From assembly GCA_964439395.1 (NCBI GenBank), contig CAYTNV010000004.1, positions 1-64,000 of the forward strand: a DNA stretch of 64,000 nucleotides, written 5' to 3'. This DNA comes from JAUUSJ01 sp964439395 (lineage in GTDB: Bacteria > Bacillota > Clostridia > Lachnospirales > Lachnospiraceae). The notes under the pieces were generated by a model. It was not told the origin of the DNA, did no database searches, and saw nothing but the letters and a program-made list of their open reading frames with translations. Shown in pieces: positions 27,674 through 36,319 of the stretch (position 1 is its first letter; each line of letters starts with the position of its first letter). The position numbers were made by a program, and so were the translations under genes.

Positions 27674-28033
27674 TTCTTCTTTATCTCCTAAATTTTTTCA
27701 ATATTTTCTCTCTCCCTCAAGTGCCCATAGCTTATAATCCTTTTCTAAATCTAACTGGCACCTTTCTTAATCTCATATTAATATTTACATTTTTATAAAC
27801 GAATTTTTCATAATTCATTAGCTTGCAAATATTAGTACTCGACATCAAATGAGTGGTAAATATTTCTACATTAAATTAATTCACTTCAAATTTACCTTCC
27901 TCCCTTCTTTTCACTCTATCTTGCCCACACACTCTCGGTCTTCAAAAATAATACAATACTTTCACAATATATTTATACATATAAAAAGGGAGAGTCTTCT
28001 TTTTCTGATTCCCCCTATTTATCTCTTTATGTT
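27674..28033 (-). other. Gene-free spacer with weak terminator
   Basis: No gene. On the minus strand AGGGGGAATC and GACTCTCCC followed by TTTTT (about 27985-28020) may terminate the fourth NlpC/P60 gene. Confidence 0.5.
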
Positions 28034-28984
28034 TTAATTAATAATTCTTCGAATCGCCACAATAGATCTATAACTTGCATTATTTCCTATAATAATACCT
28101 GTACTAGAAGTAGATGCATGCACGATCTTATTATTTCCTATATATAGTGCCACATGACCACTATAACAAATTAAATCTCCTGGTTTTGCCGAAGCAAGAC
28201 TTGATACACTTGTTCCAGCCGACCTCTGTTCATAAGAAGTACGAGGAATTGTATATCCAAAATGTTTATACACACTCATTGTAAATCCTGAACAGTCTGT
28301 TCCGTTTGTCAAACTAGTTCCACCATATACATATGGATTTCCCACAAACTTAATTGCATAATCTACAACATCTTGTCCTGTTACCTTAGTTGTAGAACTA
28401 CTCTGTTCTGTCGTACTTGATGTATTTGCTGTATTTGCTGTTGTTGTCTCTGATGAACTATCTGTATTATTTTGTACTATCTTTATGTATTTTTTCGCAA
28501 TATATCCTGTCTTATCACCAGATTCTACTTTATAAAAATCTCCGCTTGTCGCCTTAATTGTAACTTTCGAGCCTTTCACAAGTACTTTACTAATGCTAGA
28601 TGTAAAATTCGCCTTAGACCGAACTGCAACCCAAAGTGCCGTTACTTTTCCCTGCTGTTCACTTGAACTTGCCTGTTCCGTTATTGTTGCTCCGAGGGTA
28701 ATAAATGATTTCCACACATATCCAGTCTTGCTATTCGCCTGTACTTTATACCAACCACTGCTCGTATCTAAAACAACAATCTCTTGATTCGCTCGCAATG
28801 TTGTTACAATCGCTGAACTTGAACTCGCCGATTTCCTCATATATACTGCACTGTTGACTGTTCCTTTTCTCTGTGCTGCTTCTACTGTTATCACTGTACC
28901 TATTTGCTGACTGATTGGTGTAGCTTGTATCACTGTCATCGCTAATGCAAGACATACAGCTACCTTTTTCACTCTTTTTATCAT
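28034..28984 (-). CDS. Secreted SH3b-NlpC/P60 cell-wall endopeptidase, paralogue 4
   Basis: First transcribed of the tandem set. The start is set at 28984 (316 aa), because AGGAGGTATT lies directly before that ATG; an in-frame ATG at 29023 precedes the ribosome binding site. Signal peptide, two SH3b domains separated by an EQASSSEQQ linker, a Thr/Ser-rich spacer (about 180-205) and an NlpC/P60 domain with TDCSGFTMSVYKHF, SGHVALYIG and IVHASTS. Confidence 0.94.
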   Translation of the reverse strand: MIKRVKKVAVCLALAMTVIQATPISQQIGTVITVEAAQRKGTVNSAVYMRKSASSSSAIVTTLRANQEIVVLDTSSGWYKVQANSKTGYVWKSFITLGATITEQASSSEQQGKVTALWVAVRSKANFTSSISKVLVKGSKVTIKATSGDFYKVESGDKTGYIAKKYIKIVQNNTDSSSETTTANTANTSSTTEQSSSTTKVTGQDVVDYAIKFVGNPYVYGGTSLTNGTDCSGFTMSVYKHFGYTIPRTSYEQRSAGTSVSSLASAKPGDLICYSGHVALYIGNNKIVHASTSSTGIIIGNNASYRSIVAIRRIIN

Positions 28985-29230
28985 AATACCTCCTAGATAT
29001 TTATTACTTATTCTCTTTTTCATCCATTCATTAATAGAATTATAATATGAACAGTTATATTTGTCAATATTTATTTAATAATTTCGTAATATTTTTATAT
29101 ATTTTCTTTACATATTGTAATTATTTAACTTAATAAGAAAAATAATTTACTAAATCTAGAAGGTCAATCACTATCCACTCGACATAAACAATTTATTCCT
29201 CTAATTCATTAAAACACCTCTTCTTCCTTC

Positions 29231-29287
29231 TTGACATTTCTCTTTTTTTGAATTATCATATAAATAAAATAATAATAATTATTATTA
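29231..29287 (+). promoter_or_regulatory. Promoter and Fur/PerR-like operator of the Fur-family gene
   Basis: TTGACA (29231-29236), 17 nt, TATCAT (29254-29259). Immediately downstream is an 18-bp perfect palindrome TAATAATAATTATTATTA (29270-29287). The AT-only palindrome resembles PerR/Fur boxes and would cover the start of transcription, fitting autorepression. Confidence 0.75.
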
Positions 29288-29314
29288 ACTTTAGAAAGGA
29301 GGGCTATTTCATTA

Positions 29315-29713
29315 ATGAATAAAACAGTCATGACAAAAAAGAGCAGACAACGAGATGCCATTTTATCAAATTTAAGAAATCGTTGTGATCATCCGACTGC
29401 CGATATTATTTATACCGATCTTAGAGCAGAATACCCTAATATCAGTCTGGGCACTGTTTATCGTAATTTATCATTATTGGTGGATTGTGGTATTATCTCC
29501 AAAGTTACTTGCGAGAGTAAAGTAGAACATTTTGATGCTAGAACAGATTCACATTATCACTTTATTTGCAAGGATTGCGGCTGTGTACTTGACCTACCAT
29601 TGTCCTTCCTTACCAATATTACTGCAATGGCCAATGATAGTTTCGATGGTCAGATTGTTGACCACGCCACTTTCTTTTATGGACATTGTCAAAATTGTCT
29701 TTCCGACAAATAA
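29315..29713 (+). CDS. Fur family regulator, PerR-like
   Basis: Metal-dependent repressor. The 132-residue protein has an N-terminal winged helix (LGTVYRNLSLLVDCGII, about 49-65), the metal-site motif HYHFICKDCGCV (about 85-96) and a second cysteine pair CQNC near the C terminus for structural zinc. The 18-bp palindrome in its promoter suggests autorepression. The rubrerythrin gene follows on the same strand, so a peroxide-sensing PerR role is more likely than iron uptake control; this is inference. GAAAGGAGGGC lies about 12 nt before the ATG. Confidence 0.9.
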   Translation: MNKTVMTKKSRQRDAILSNLRNRCDHPTADIIYTDLRAEYPNISLGTVYRNLSLLVDCGIISKVTCESKVEHFDARTDSHYHFICKDCGCVLDLPLSFLTNITAMANDSFDGQIVDHATFFYGHCQNCLSDK

Positions 29714-29854
29714 ATTAATATAAGGTAACTTAAAACTACCTTATATTAGAGGAAAACTATTTTTTCCTGTAGAACATACTACGGTATGTTCAAAAAATAT
29801 AAAATTTTTAAGAAAAATTCATTTTTTCTTCATATTATTTTTGTATACTAGGTT

Positions 29855-29897
29855 AAGTGATTAAAAGGTATTTCTTTACTTTTTAGTCACTTTCTTT
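29855..29897 (+). terminator. Terminator of the Fur-family gene
   Basis: AAGTGATTAAAAG and CTTTTTAGTCACTT pair with one offset and are followed by TCTTT. Another stem, TAATATAAGGTA/TACCTTATATTA (29716-29748), lies just after the stop codon. Confidence 0.7.
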
Positions 29898-29969
29898 CGT
29901 TTACAGAAAATTAGTTGTAACTTTCTAAAGTTAGACAATTCTAATTTTAAAAAAATTTCTCAATAATGC

Positions 29970-30030
29970 TTGACACAAAATTTTAAACATGATATTATAA
30001 TTTCAGTAACAATTACTATTATTATTTTAT
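29970..30030 (+). promoter_or_regulatory. Promoter of rubrerythrin with possible Fur/PerR site
   Basis: TTGACA (29970-29975), 17 nt, TATTAT (29993-29998). Just downstream, AATTACTATTATTATT (about 30010-30025) is a partial match to the palindrome in front of the Fur-family gene, so both may belong to one regulon. Confidence 0.6.
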
Positions 30031-30093
30031 AGAACTTTATGTTGACTTCTAATTTGAAGTCTAAATTTTAAATAAGAAAAGGAGAATATAACG

Positions 30094-30636
30094 ATGAAGA
30101 AATTTGTATGTATGGTATGTGGTTATGTATATGAAGGTGAAGCAGCTCCTGAGAAATGTCCACAGTGTGGTGTTCCTGCAGAGAAATTCGTGGAGCAGAC
30201 AGAGGAAATGAGCTGGGCAGCTGAGCATGTTGTTGGTGTGGCTCAGGGCGTTAGCGAAGATATTATCGAAGACTTAAGAGCTAACTTTAACGGTGAATGT
30301 TCTGAGGTTGGTATGTACTTAGCTATGGCTAGAGTAGCTCATAGAGAGGGATATCCAGAAATCGGTTTATACTGGGAGAAAGCTGCTTACGAAGAGGCTG
30401 AGCATGCTGCAAAATTTGCTGAGTTATTAGGTGAAGTATTAACAGATTCTACAAAGAAAAACCTTGAAATGAGAGTTGAGGCTGAAAACGGAGCTACAGC
30501 TGGTAAGACAGATCTTGCTAAGCGCGCTAAAGCTGCTGGACTTGACGCTATTCATGATACAGTTCATGAGATGGCTAGAGACGAGGCTCGTCACGGAAGA
30601 GCATTCAAAGGATTATTAGAGAGATACTTTGGATAA
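30094..30636 (+). CDS. Reverse rubrerythrin (rubredoxin domain first)
   Basis: Peroxide reductase of anaerobes. In this 180-residue protein the rubredoxin-like FeS4 site is N-terminal (C6, C9, C22, C25 in CMVCGY and CPQCG). The ferritin-like di-iron domain follows (SEVGMYLAMARVAHREG, then EEAEHAAKF and ARDEARHGRAF). Domain order is therefore reversed relative to classical rubrerythrin. AGAAAAGGAGAATATAACG precedes the ATG, and the codon use looks like that of a highly expressed gene. Pairing with a Fur-family regulator supports an oxidative stress role. Confidence 0.95.
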   Translation: MKKFVCMVCGYVYEGEAAPEKCPQCGVPAEKFVEQTEEMSWAAEHVVGVAQGVSEDIIEDLRANFNGECSEVGMYLAMARVAHREGYPEIGLYWEKAAYEEAEHAAKFAELLGEVLTDSTKKNLEMRVEAENGATAGKTDLAKRAKAAGLDAIHDTVHEMARDEARHGRAFKGLLERYFG

Positions 30637-30662
30637 GATATAAACCATATAAAAGTTTTCCA

Positions 30663-30695
30663 AAAAAAGGAATGGAGGAATCCATTCCTTTTTTA
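30663..30695 (+). terminator. Intrinsic terminator of rubrerythrin
   Basis: AAGGAATGGA-GGAA-TCCATTCCTT followed by TTTT, 27 nt past the stop codon. Confidence 0.95.
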
Positions 30696-30702
30696 TACTT
30701 TT

Positions 30703-30945
30703 TGAAACAGATAAAGTGGAATTTTTTTGAAGGGAGTATTTGGAAGGAGACGCCATCCGTCAGAAGAATGTTCTTTCCCTTTCCAACACATTGCGTTCCC
30801 GCCATTTTTCGATATACTTAGCTTTGCTGCGAAAGTGACTGTCTGAGCGTAGCGAGTTTCACGAAAGCAGCATAAATCAGCGTACATCAAAAAATCGTGG
30901 GAACGAACGTGTTTGCGCAAAATAGACTTGCTTGCTCTTTTAGAA
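30703..30945. repeat. Dispersed inverted-repeat element, copy B
   Basis: Shares TGAAACAGATAAAGTGGAAT and then a ~150-bp core (from TTTTTCGATATACTTA at about 30815) with the element at 18734-18932. It keeps GCAGCATAAATCAGCGTA and TGGGAAC-AAC-TGTTTGC. It carries about 55 extra bp (30737-30810) absent from copy A, and its right end does not have the CTGTTTCA terminus. No credible gene inside. Confidence 0.7.
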
Positions 30946-31025
30946 ACACGCTGCGTTGCCACAATTTTCGTTACGAAAGCTCAAATTATCGTATATTATA
31001 GTATTTCGCCAATGCATAGCCATAA

Positions 31026-31186
31026 ATGATAGGAGGAAATATCTGCTCCAAAAACGATAAAGTAGTGGAGAAACTTTGAGTTGCTCCGCAACTTGTCTAT
31101 AAGTTTGCGGACGCAACCTAAATGATCGCATGGCGAAAAATTGCAGAAACAAAACGTATTTTGGAGCAAATATCTCCTCCCATAGC
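31026..31186. repeat. Large palindromic element
   Basis: Left arm 31026-31053 and right arm 31159-31183 are inverted with about 22 of 25 matches (core TTTTGGAGCA-ATAT-TCCTCC). A nested stem, GTTGC-TCCGCAAC against GTTTGCGGACGCAAC, lies inside. It sits directly after copy B of the previous family, making 30640-31260 a repeat island without genes. Confidence 0.65.
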
Positions 31187-31261
31187 TTACAGTTATATTC
31201 TTCATATTACTATACAAATTCTAAATCTACTATTTTTCAAAAAGTAAACGAATATTTTTAG

Positions 31262-31310
31262 TCAAAACTAAAACTGCCACTTCATAATTTTAACTATTAA
31301 AGCGACAGTC
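31262..31310 (-). terminator. Terminator of the symporter gene
   Basis: On the minus strand ACTGTCGCTT and AAGTGGCAGT form a 10-bp stem (two wobbles) followed by TTTAGTTTT. Confidence 0.7.
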
Positions 31311-31349
31311 TCAGCTTATCAAGTTCTATTTTCTATTCTTATTTCTATA

Positions 31350-32708
31350 TTACATTTTATTATAAATCTCTTTATCCAATACTCCTTCTTTAGAATTTAC
31401 AATTACATTTGTGGCTGCATCACCAATTACATTCAAAGTAATAACTGCCATTCCTGGAAGATAGTTCATTGCCAGAACTAAGGAGTATCCAATCATACAT
31501 AATTCCGAGCTCATTCCTAAACCAGTCATAACAACATATACCATAGTAGTACCCGCTACTGGAATTGCAGGAGTTCCCATTGCAGTACAGATAGAAAGGA
31601 ATGCAGCTAAAGCCAAAGTAGATGGCTTAATATCAATCCCTGCTGCTGTCGCAATAAATGTAACTGCGATCATATGCATCGCCGTTGTACCGTTCATATT
31701 AATTGTCATTCCTGTTGGAAGAACAAAGCTACTAATTTCTTCTGTGCATCCAAGTTCTTCTGTACATGTTCTTGTATTCAAAGGCAAAGTTGCCGCTGAA
31801 GAATTTGTCGCCGCTGCAAAAAGTCCGATTTTAAATGATTTTTTAAGGAAAGGAATTGGATTTAACCCTGTTGCAAGCAAAATACCTACTGGATAAATAG
31901 TAACAACTAATCCAAGACTTACAACGATAGTTGTTACAATCCATACCATTGTCGGTCCAATATACTCTACACCATATACTGCCAATGTTCGTGTAATCAT
32001 ACAGAAAATAGCAGTTGGTCCAACTCTATTAATTAAAAAATTCAAAAACATTTGAACAACATCATTTAAATTCTCAATTACTTTCTTTAATGGATCAGCC
32101 TTTTCTCCCATCATTGTCATACAAAGTCCCAATATAATTGCAACTACTACTACTGACAAAATAGAGTTATTAGAACTAAATGCAGAAAAAATATTAGATG
32201 GAACCGCATTTACAACTGTTACAAGTGGATTATAGCCATCCATAGTGACAGCTTCTGTTGCCATCTCAGCAGGCAAATTTACATCAAACCATCCCATTAT
32301 TTTTACAAAATAAGCAGCGGCACCTGCAAGTGCTGCAGCAGCTACATAAAAACAGACATAAGTAACAAAAGTTTTACCAGCAATTTTTCCTAAACGTTCT
32401 GGACTTGCCAAACTACATAGGGCAAGGCTTAATGAAGTAATAACCAATGGAACAATTGCCATCTGCAAACCTCTCATGAATAGCTGCCCAATGATATACA
32501 TAATTCCAAGACCTTCAATTCCTTTTGTAGCAGTGATATCTTGAAATAAGATTGCTTCAATAATTTCCCAAATTCCGCTCTGTCCGTTTCCCATCAAATA
32601 TTCTCTCAAAAGCAACGCCACAAAACCAACTACAAAGCCTCCTATTACTGCCATTATCATTCTCTTTACGATTGTGTTTTTTACATTTTTTTTGTTTTCT
32701 CTTCCCAT
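31350..32708 (-). CDS. Dicarboxylate/amino acid:cation symporter (DAACS family)
   Basis: Na+ or H+-coupled uptake of glutamate, aspartate, serine or C4-dicarboxylates. The 452-residue protein has about eight hydrophobic helices. The family signatures are present: the serine-rich hairpin ATNSSAATLPLNTR and the TM7 motif MNMNGTTAMHMI-like stretch INMNGTTAMHMIAVTFIA. The second hairpin appears as AMGTPAIPVAGTTM. AGAAGGTAAAAAAAT precedes the ATG. It is a single-gene unit. The substrate cannot be read from the sequence; the hairpin GTPAIPVAG resembles the SstT/GltT-like group. Confidence 0.9.
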   Translation of the reverse strand: MGRENKKNVKNTIVKRMIMAVIGGFVVGFVALLLREYLMGNGQSGIWEIIEAILFQDITATKGIEGLGIMYIIGQLFMRGLQMAIVPLVITSLSLALCSLASPERLGKIAGKTFVTYVCFYVAAAALAGAAAYFVKIMGWFDVNLPAEMATEAVTMDGYNPLVTVVNAVPSNIFSAFSSNNSILSVVVVAIILGLCMTMMGEKADPLKKVIENLNDVVQMFLNFLINRVGPTAIFCMITRTLAVYGVEYIGPTMVWIVTTIVVSLGLVVTIYPVGILLATGLNPIPFLKKSFKIGLFAAATNSSAATLPLNTRTCTEELGCTEEISSFVLPTGMTINMNGTTAMHMIAVTFIATAAGIDIKPSTLALAAFLSICTAMGTPAIPVAGTTMVYVVMTGLGMSSELCMIGYSLVLAMNYLPGMAVITLNVIGDAATNVIVNSKEGVLDKEIYNKM

Positions 32709-33052
32709 ATTTTTTTACCTTCTATTTTTCTTTGTTTTTTTGTTTCACTTTCTCCCACTTTTTTCTCATTAACTGATAGTAATACTATGATTTTTTTATA
32801 ATATTTTCGCTTTTTACCTCCTTTTCACTCACTTTTACTGGTTATTATCAACAAATTACTTTATATTAATTTTACATTTTAATCGTAACATTGTCAATAG
32901 TTTTTTCTTTGTTTTAAAGATTTTTGGTTGTTTTCAATAAATTACAACCTTAAAATTTGTATCCTTTTTTTGATTCGTATATTTTATTTTTGTTTCAAAG
33001 ATATTTTCGAAGACAAGAAAAGATATTTTACATATTTTACTTCAAAACATAA
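32709..33052. other. Gene-free AT-rich spacer
   Basis: No gene is seen. It should contain the symporter promoter on the minus strand, but no clear motif pair stands out. Confidence 0.5.
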
Positions 33053-33104
33053 AGAGCAGAACCATTGTTCCACAGATAATCCTGCTCTACAATGGTCCTG
33101 CTCT
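33053..33104 (-). terminator. Terminator after the DeoR regulator
   Basis: AGAGCAGaaCCATTGT and ACAATGGtcCTGCTCT are inverted. The minus-strand T-run is short, so termination strength is uncertain. It marks the end of the sugar operon. Confidence 0.65.
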
Positions 33105-33126
33105 CTTTTCAGGGAATATTTACTTT

Positions 33127-33987
33127 TTAATATACTAATTGAATTCCATTTTCCTGACAATAATTAATCCACATATCGCTTGGGCGTCTGTCTGTAATAA
33201 TATAATCAACACTTTTTAAATCTATCAAACATACAAACGCTGTCTGGTCAAATTTAGAATGGTCTACAAGAAGAGCCACCTCTTCCGCCTGTTCTAACAT
33301 AATTTTCTTAATTTCAGCTTCGCTCTCATTGGAATCTAAAACACCTTTTTCTATGTTCAGACTCTTACAGCTGATTAAAGCTATACTCACATTATATTTG
33401 GCAATATTCGTTTTGGCTAACTGTCCTTGTAAAGATAAGGATTTCTTATTAAACTCTCCTCCCGTGGAAATAATATGCAAGGAAGATTGTTGAAATTCTC
33501 GAAATACTTCCGTAGAATTTGTCACAATCGTCACATCACGATTATCTGGAATCAACTTTAGTGCTTCCACAACCGTTGTACTGGAATCAGCAATAATCGT
33601 ATTTTTTCCTTCCAGTAAAATAGCTGTTTTTCGTGCAATATCCTGTTTTTCTCGTAAATGCTTCGTCAAGCGTCGATAAAAATGTATCCCGTCCTTTTGA
33701 ATATCAGCGTTCCAGATTGCTCCCCCATGGATTCTGGTTACAACGCCCTCCTGTTCCAACTTATCCAAATCTCTGCGAATTGTCTCCTCGGTCACGGAAC
33801 ATTGTCTACTCAACTCCGCAACAGACACTTTCTTCATACTCTGGACATGCTGTCTGATTACCATCAGTCTTTCTTTGCTCGACATGCTTTCATCCCTCTT
33901 CTCTAATACCTCACATGAAGCTTTATTACTATTTAATAATACACCAGCTTCTTTGGTATTTGCAAGACCTTTTTCCTTTGAAAGCAT
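33127..33987 (-). CDS. DeoR family regulator of the sugar/polyol operon
   Basis: The 286-residue protein is about 33 residues longer at the N terminus than usual. The DeoR helix-turn-helix (VSVAELSRQCSVTEETIRRDL, about 54-74) is followed by the sugar-phosphate-sensing domain with ADSSTTVVEALKLI and a DHSKFDQTAFV segment. AAGGAGGAAAAT directly before the ATG at 33987 supports the long form. A second start at MSSKERL (33888) would give the normal length and also has a purine-rich site. It is the last gene of the 34-42 kb catabolic cluster and is the likely regulator. Confidence 0.9.
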   Translation of the reverse strand: MLSKEKGLANTKEAGVLLNSNKASCEVLEKRDESMSSKERLMVIRQHVQSMKKVSVAELSRQCSVTEETIRRDLDKLEQEGVVTRIHGGAIWNADIQKDGIHFYRRLTKHLREKQDIARKTAILLEGKNTIIADSSTTVVEALKLIPDNRDVTIVTNSTEVFREFQQSSLHIISTGGEFNKKSLSLQGQLAKTNIAKYNVSIALISCKSLNIEKGVLDSNESEAEIKKIMLEQAEEVALLVDHSKFDQTAFVCLIDLKSVDYIITDRRPSDMWINYCQENGIQLVY

Positions 33988-34107
33988 ATTTTCCTCCTTC
34001 GAAACACATATCCATCTTCAAAGTATTTATTATTACGTCTTTAAAAGACAGACAGATTTTTTTAATCTTTATTAACACTCCTATGTATAAACATATTTGA
34101 TGCAAAA

Positions 34108-34207
34108 TGGGGGTTGTCAAAAAAATACAAAATTCCAATCAAATATAGTATGAGATTTTTTTAATCCCTCTATATATTATATGAAAAATTTATTTTCCGA
34201 CAACCCC
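34108..34207. repeat. ~100-bp palindromic element, copy 4 of 4
   Basis: GGGGTTGTCAAAAAAATA (from 34110) and TATTTTCCGACAACCCC (to 34207) are inverted, and ATATAGTAT faces ATATATTATAT inside. It lies between the aldo-keto reductase and the DeoR gene, where it may attenuate the operon message. The rest of the 33988-34335 gap shows nothing. Confidence 0.7.
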
Positions 34208-34335
34208 ATTGCAATAGTCCGCCAATGGCCTTTGGCTTTTCAAGGAGGGAGAGGCACTCCCTCCAATACTAGCTAATTTAATATTTGTTTAGGATCTATG
34301 GGGATGAAATTTCCATTTATTCTTACGTTAAAACT

Positions 34336-35325
34336 TTAGTCAATTGCCTCTGCAAGTTCACGCATATAAGCAACATCAGCAGCTTCTAACTCTAGCTCAG
34401 CAGATTTTACATTCTCTCTGATTTCATCAACAGTTGTGGAACCACTTAATAAGTTCAAGAAATCTCCCTGTGCAAGAATCCAACCAAGTGCAAGGTTAGC
34501 AATTGTACAATTATATTTCTCACATAATGGTTTCCACTTATCCATCATATCCATAGCAGCCTGCATATTGTCTGGCTGGAACCATTTTTTAGGAATCTGA
34601 GCTCCAACTGGCTTATAATCTCTTGGGAATGTTCCACTTAATAGCCCCATTTCCAATGGTGAATAACACTGAATCGTAACACCATTTTCACGTGCACATG
34701 GAATAATTTCCTCTTCGATTCCACGGTCTAAGATTGAATATTTTACCTGAACGATATCTAAATCGCCCCATTTTAAGTATTCTTCGATATGATTGATATC
34801 TACGTTAGCAGCACCAATTGCTTTGATTTTTCCCTGCGCTTTTAAATCATTTAATACATCCATTGTTTTCTGTATTGGCACAAAATACTCGGTTCCTGGC
34901 GTTGCCTGCCAATGTGTCATATAAACATCAACATAATCTGTTCCTAAACGATCTAAAGATTCCACGATTTCTTTCTTAACAGATTCACTGTTTAAGTTTT
35001 TATATAGCTGAATTCCGTTAACTTTGTTAAAGAGATCACCTTTCATCTCCTGATCCCATGTAACACCACATTTTGTGATGATTTTAACATCTTCACGGTT
35101 CATACCTTCTAAAGCTTTTCCAAGAATTCTCTCTGAATTACCAAAGTTATATCCTGGAGCTGTATCGATTAAATTAACTCCGGCTTTTGGAGCTTCTCTA
35201 ATTGTATCTACTACTGTCTGAAGTTCATGATCTCCACCCCATGCAGAACCTCCTCCGATGGACCAAGTTCCAAGACCAATTCTAGAAATATCAATTCCAG
35301 TTTTTCCCAATTTCATTGTTTTCAT
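34336..35325 (-). CDS. Aldo/keto reductase
   Basis: NAD(P)H-dependent (alpha/beta)8 oxidoreductase for sugars or aldehydes. The 329-residue protein has the family signatures GLGTWSIGG, the catalytic-region segment LIDTAPGYNFGNSERILGKAL (about 52-72) with D and Y of the tetrad, and TKCGVTWD for the lysine. Its LGTDYVDVYMTHW segment carries the histidine. AAAGGAATACCATA precedes the ATG. It follows the PfkB kinase by 34 nt on the same strand, so it belongs to the operon. It may interconvert a ketose or aldose intermediate with its polyol. Confidence 0.93.
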   Translation of the reverse strand: MKTMKLGKTGIDISRIGLGTWSIGGGSAWGGDHELQTVVDTIREAPKAGVNLIDTAPGYNFGNSERILGKALEGMNREDVKIITKCGVTWDQEMKGDLFNKVNGIQLYKNLNSESVKKEIVESLDRLGTDYVDVYMTHWQATPGTEYFVPIQKTMDVLNDLKAQGKIKAIGAANVDINHIEEYLKWGDLDIVQVKYSILDRGIEEEIIPCARENGVTIQCYSPLEMGLLSGTFPRDYKPVGAQIPKKWFQPDNMQAAMDMMDKWKPLCEKYNCTIANLALGWILAQGDFLNLLSGSTTVDEIRENVKSAELELEAADVAYMRELAEAID

Positions 35326-35359
35326 TATGGTATTCCTTTCTTAACTTTAAGATTCGTTA

Positions 35360-36319
35360 CTATTTATAATCCTGATGATATTTTGCAAGCATATCTTCTA
35401 CCATGCCCCTGTTTTGAACACCAGAGGTTGCTCCAGGATGCTGTACAGCAATCGCCGCTGTACAGTTTGCATATTCTCCGCAACCTTTCAAGTCTTTTCC
35501 TTGAAGTAATGCTGCGATAAATCCAGATGCAAAATTATCTCCGGCACCAATCGTATCAATAGCTGTAATTCCTTTACATGCAGGAACAATCATAACACCG
35601 TCTTTATTACGAATATAGCATCCTCGCTTACCAATCTTCATAACTACGTTTTTAATTCCATAGCTAAATAATTTATCTGCAACTTTCGCCTCATCTGTCT
35701 CCCCTGTCATCAGACAAGCTTCATCAAAATTTGGGAAGAAATAATCAACATAGCTTAACGCTCCTGCTATATCATCTAATGTTTCTCCCAATCGAGGCAT
35801 AATCATATCTGCTGTAATAACCATATCCTGTTCTTTAGCAAATTTGAAAATGACTTCCAATGTTTTTCCATCTAATAAAGGACAATTAAAAATGCTTGCT
35901 AATGATAAAATTTTTGCTTGCTTAATCTTCTCGAAATTGACATGCTCGATATTTTCTTTCCAAAGACTTCCATTACGATTCGTAATGAATGTTCTTTCTC
36001 CATCCGCAGTCACAAGTCCTACATTAATTGATGTATCTAAAGAAGGATCCACTGTCACACCTTCTGTGTCAATATTATCTTTTTCACAAGAGCGTAAAAT
36101 AAATGCTCCTGCTGCATCGTCACCGATAGCTGCCATAAGTCCCGTCTTAAATCCTAAACGGCTAATAATTGTAGACTCATTCATTGCATCTCCACCTACA
36201 GCCATTGCAATCTGGTCAACTGGATATGACTCAATATCAAAGATTTCCCTTGATACCGGGCGTAGCGGAATATCAACAACCGCTGCACCCAAACATAAAA
36301 CATCTAATTTTTTTTCCAC
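35360..36319 (-). CDS. PfkB family carbohydrate kinase
   Basis: ATP-dependent phosphorylation of a sugar or ketose. The 319-residue protein has the N-terminal substrate-side glycine pair (VGGDAMNES, about 42-50) and the C-terminal anion-hole motif DTIGAGDNFASGF (about 250-262). The start codon is GTG, overlapping the aldolase stop by 1 nt (TAGTG), so translation is coupled. Adjacent aldolase, dehydrogenases and epimerase indicate that it activates the ketose made by the dehydrogenase. The exact sugar cannot be assigned. Confidence 0.92.
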   Translation of the reverse strand: MEKKLDVLCLGAAVVDIPLRPVSREIFDIESYPVDQIAMAVGGDAMNESTIISRLGFKTGLMAAIGDDAAGAFILRSCEKDNIDTEGVTVDPSLDTSINVGLVTADGERTFITNRNGSLWKENIEHVNFEKIKQAKILSLASIFNCPLLDGKTLEVIFKFAKEQDMVITADMIMPRLGETLDDIAGALSYVDYFFPNFDEACLMTGETDEAKVADKLFSYGIKNVVMKIGKRGCYIRNKDGVMIVPACKGITAIDTIGAGDNFASGFIAALLQGKDLKGCGEYANCTAAIAVQHPGATSGVQNRGMVEDMLAKYHQDYK

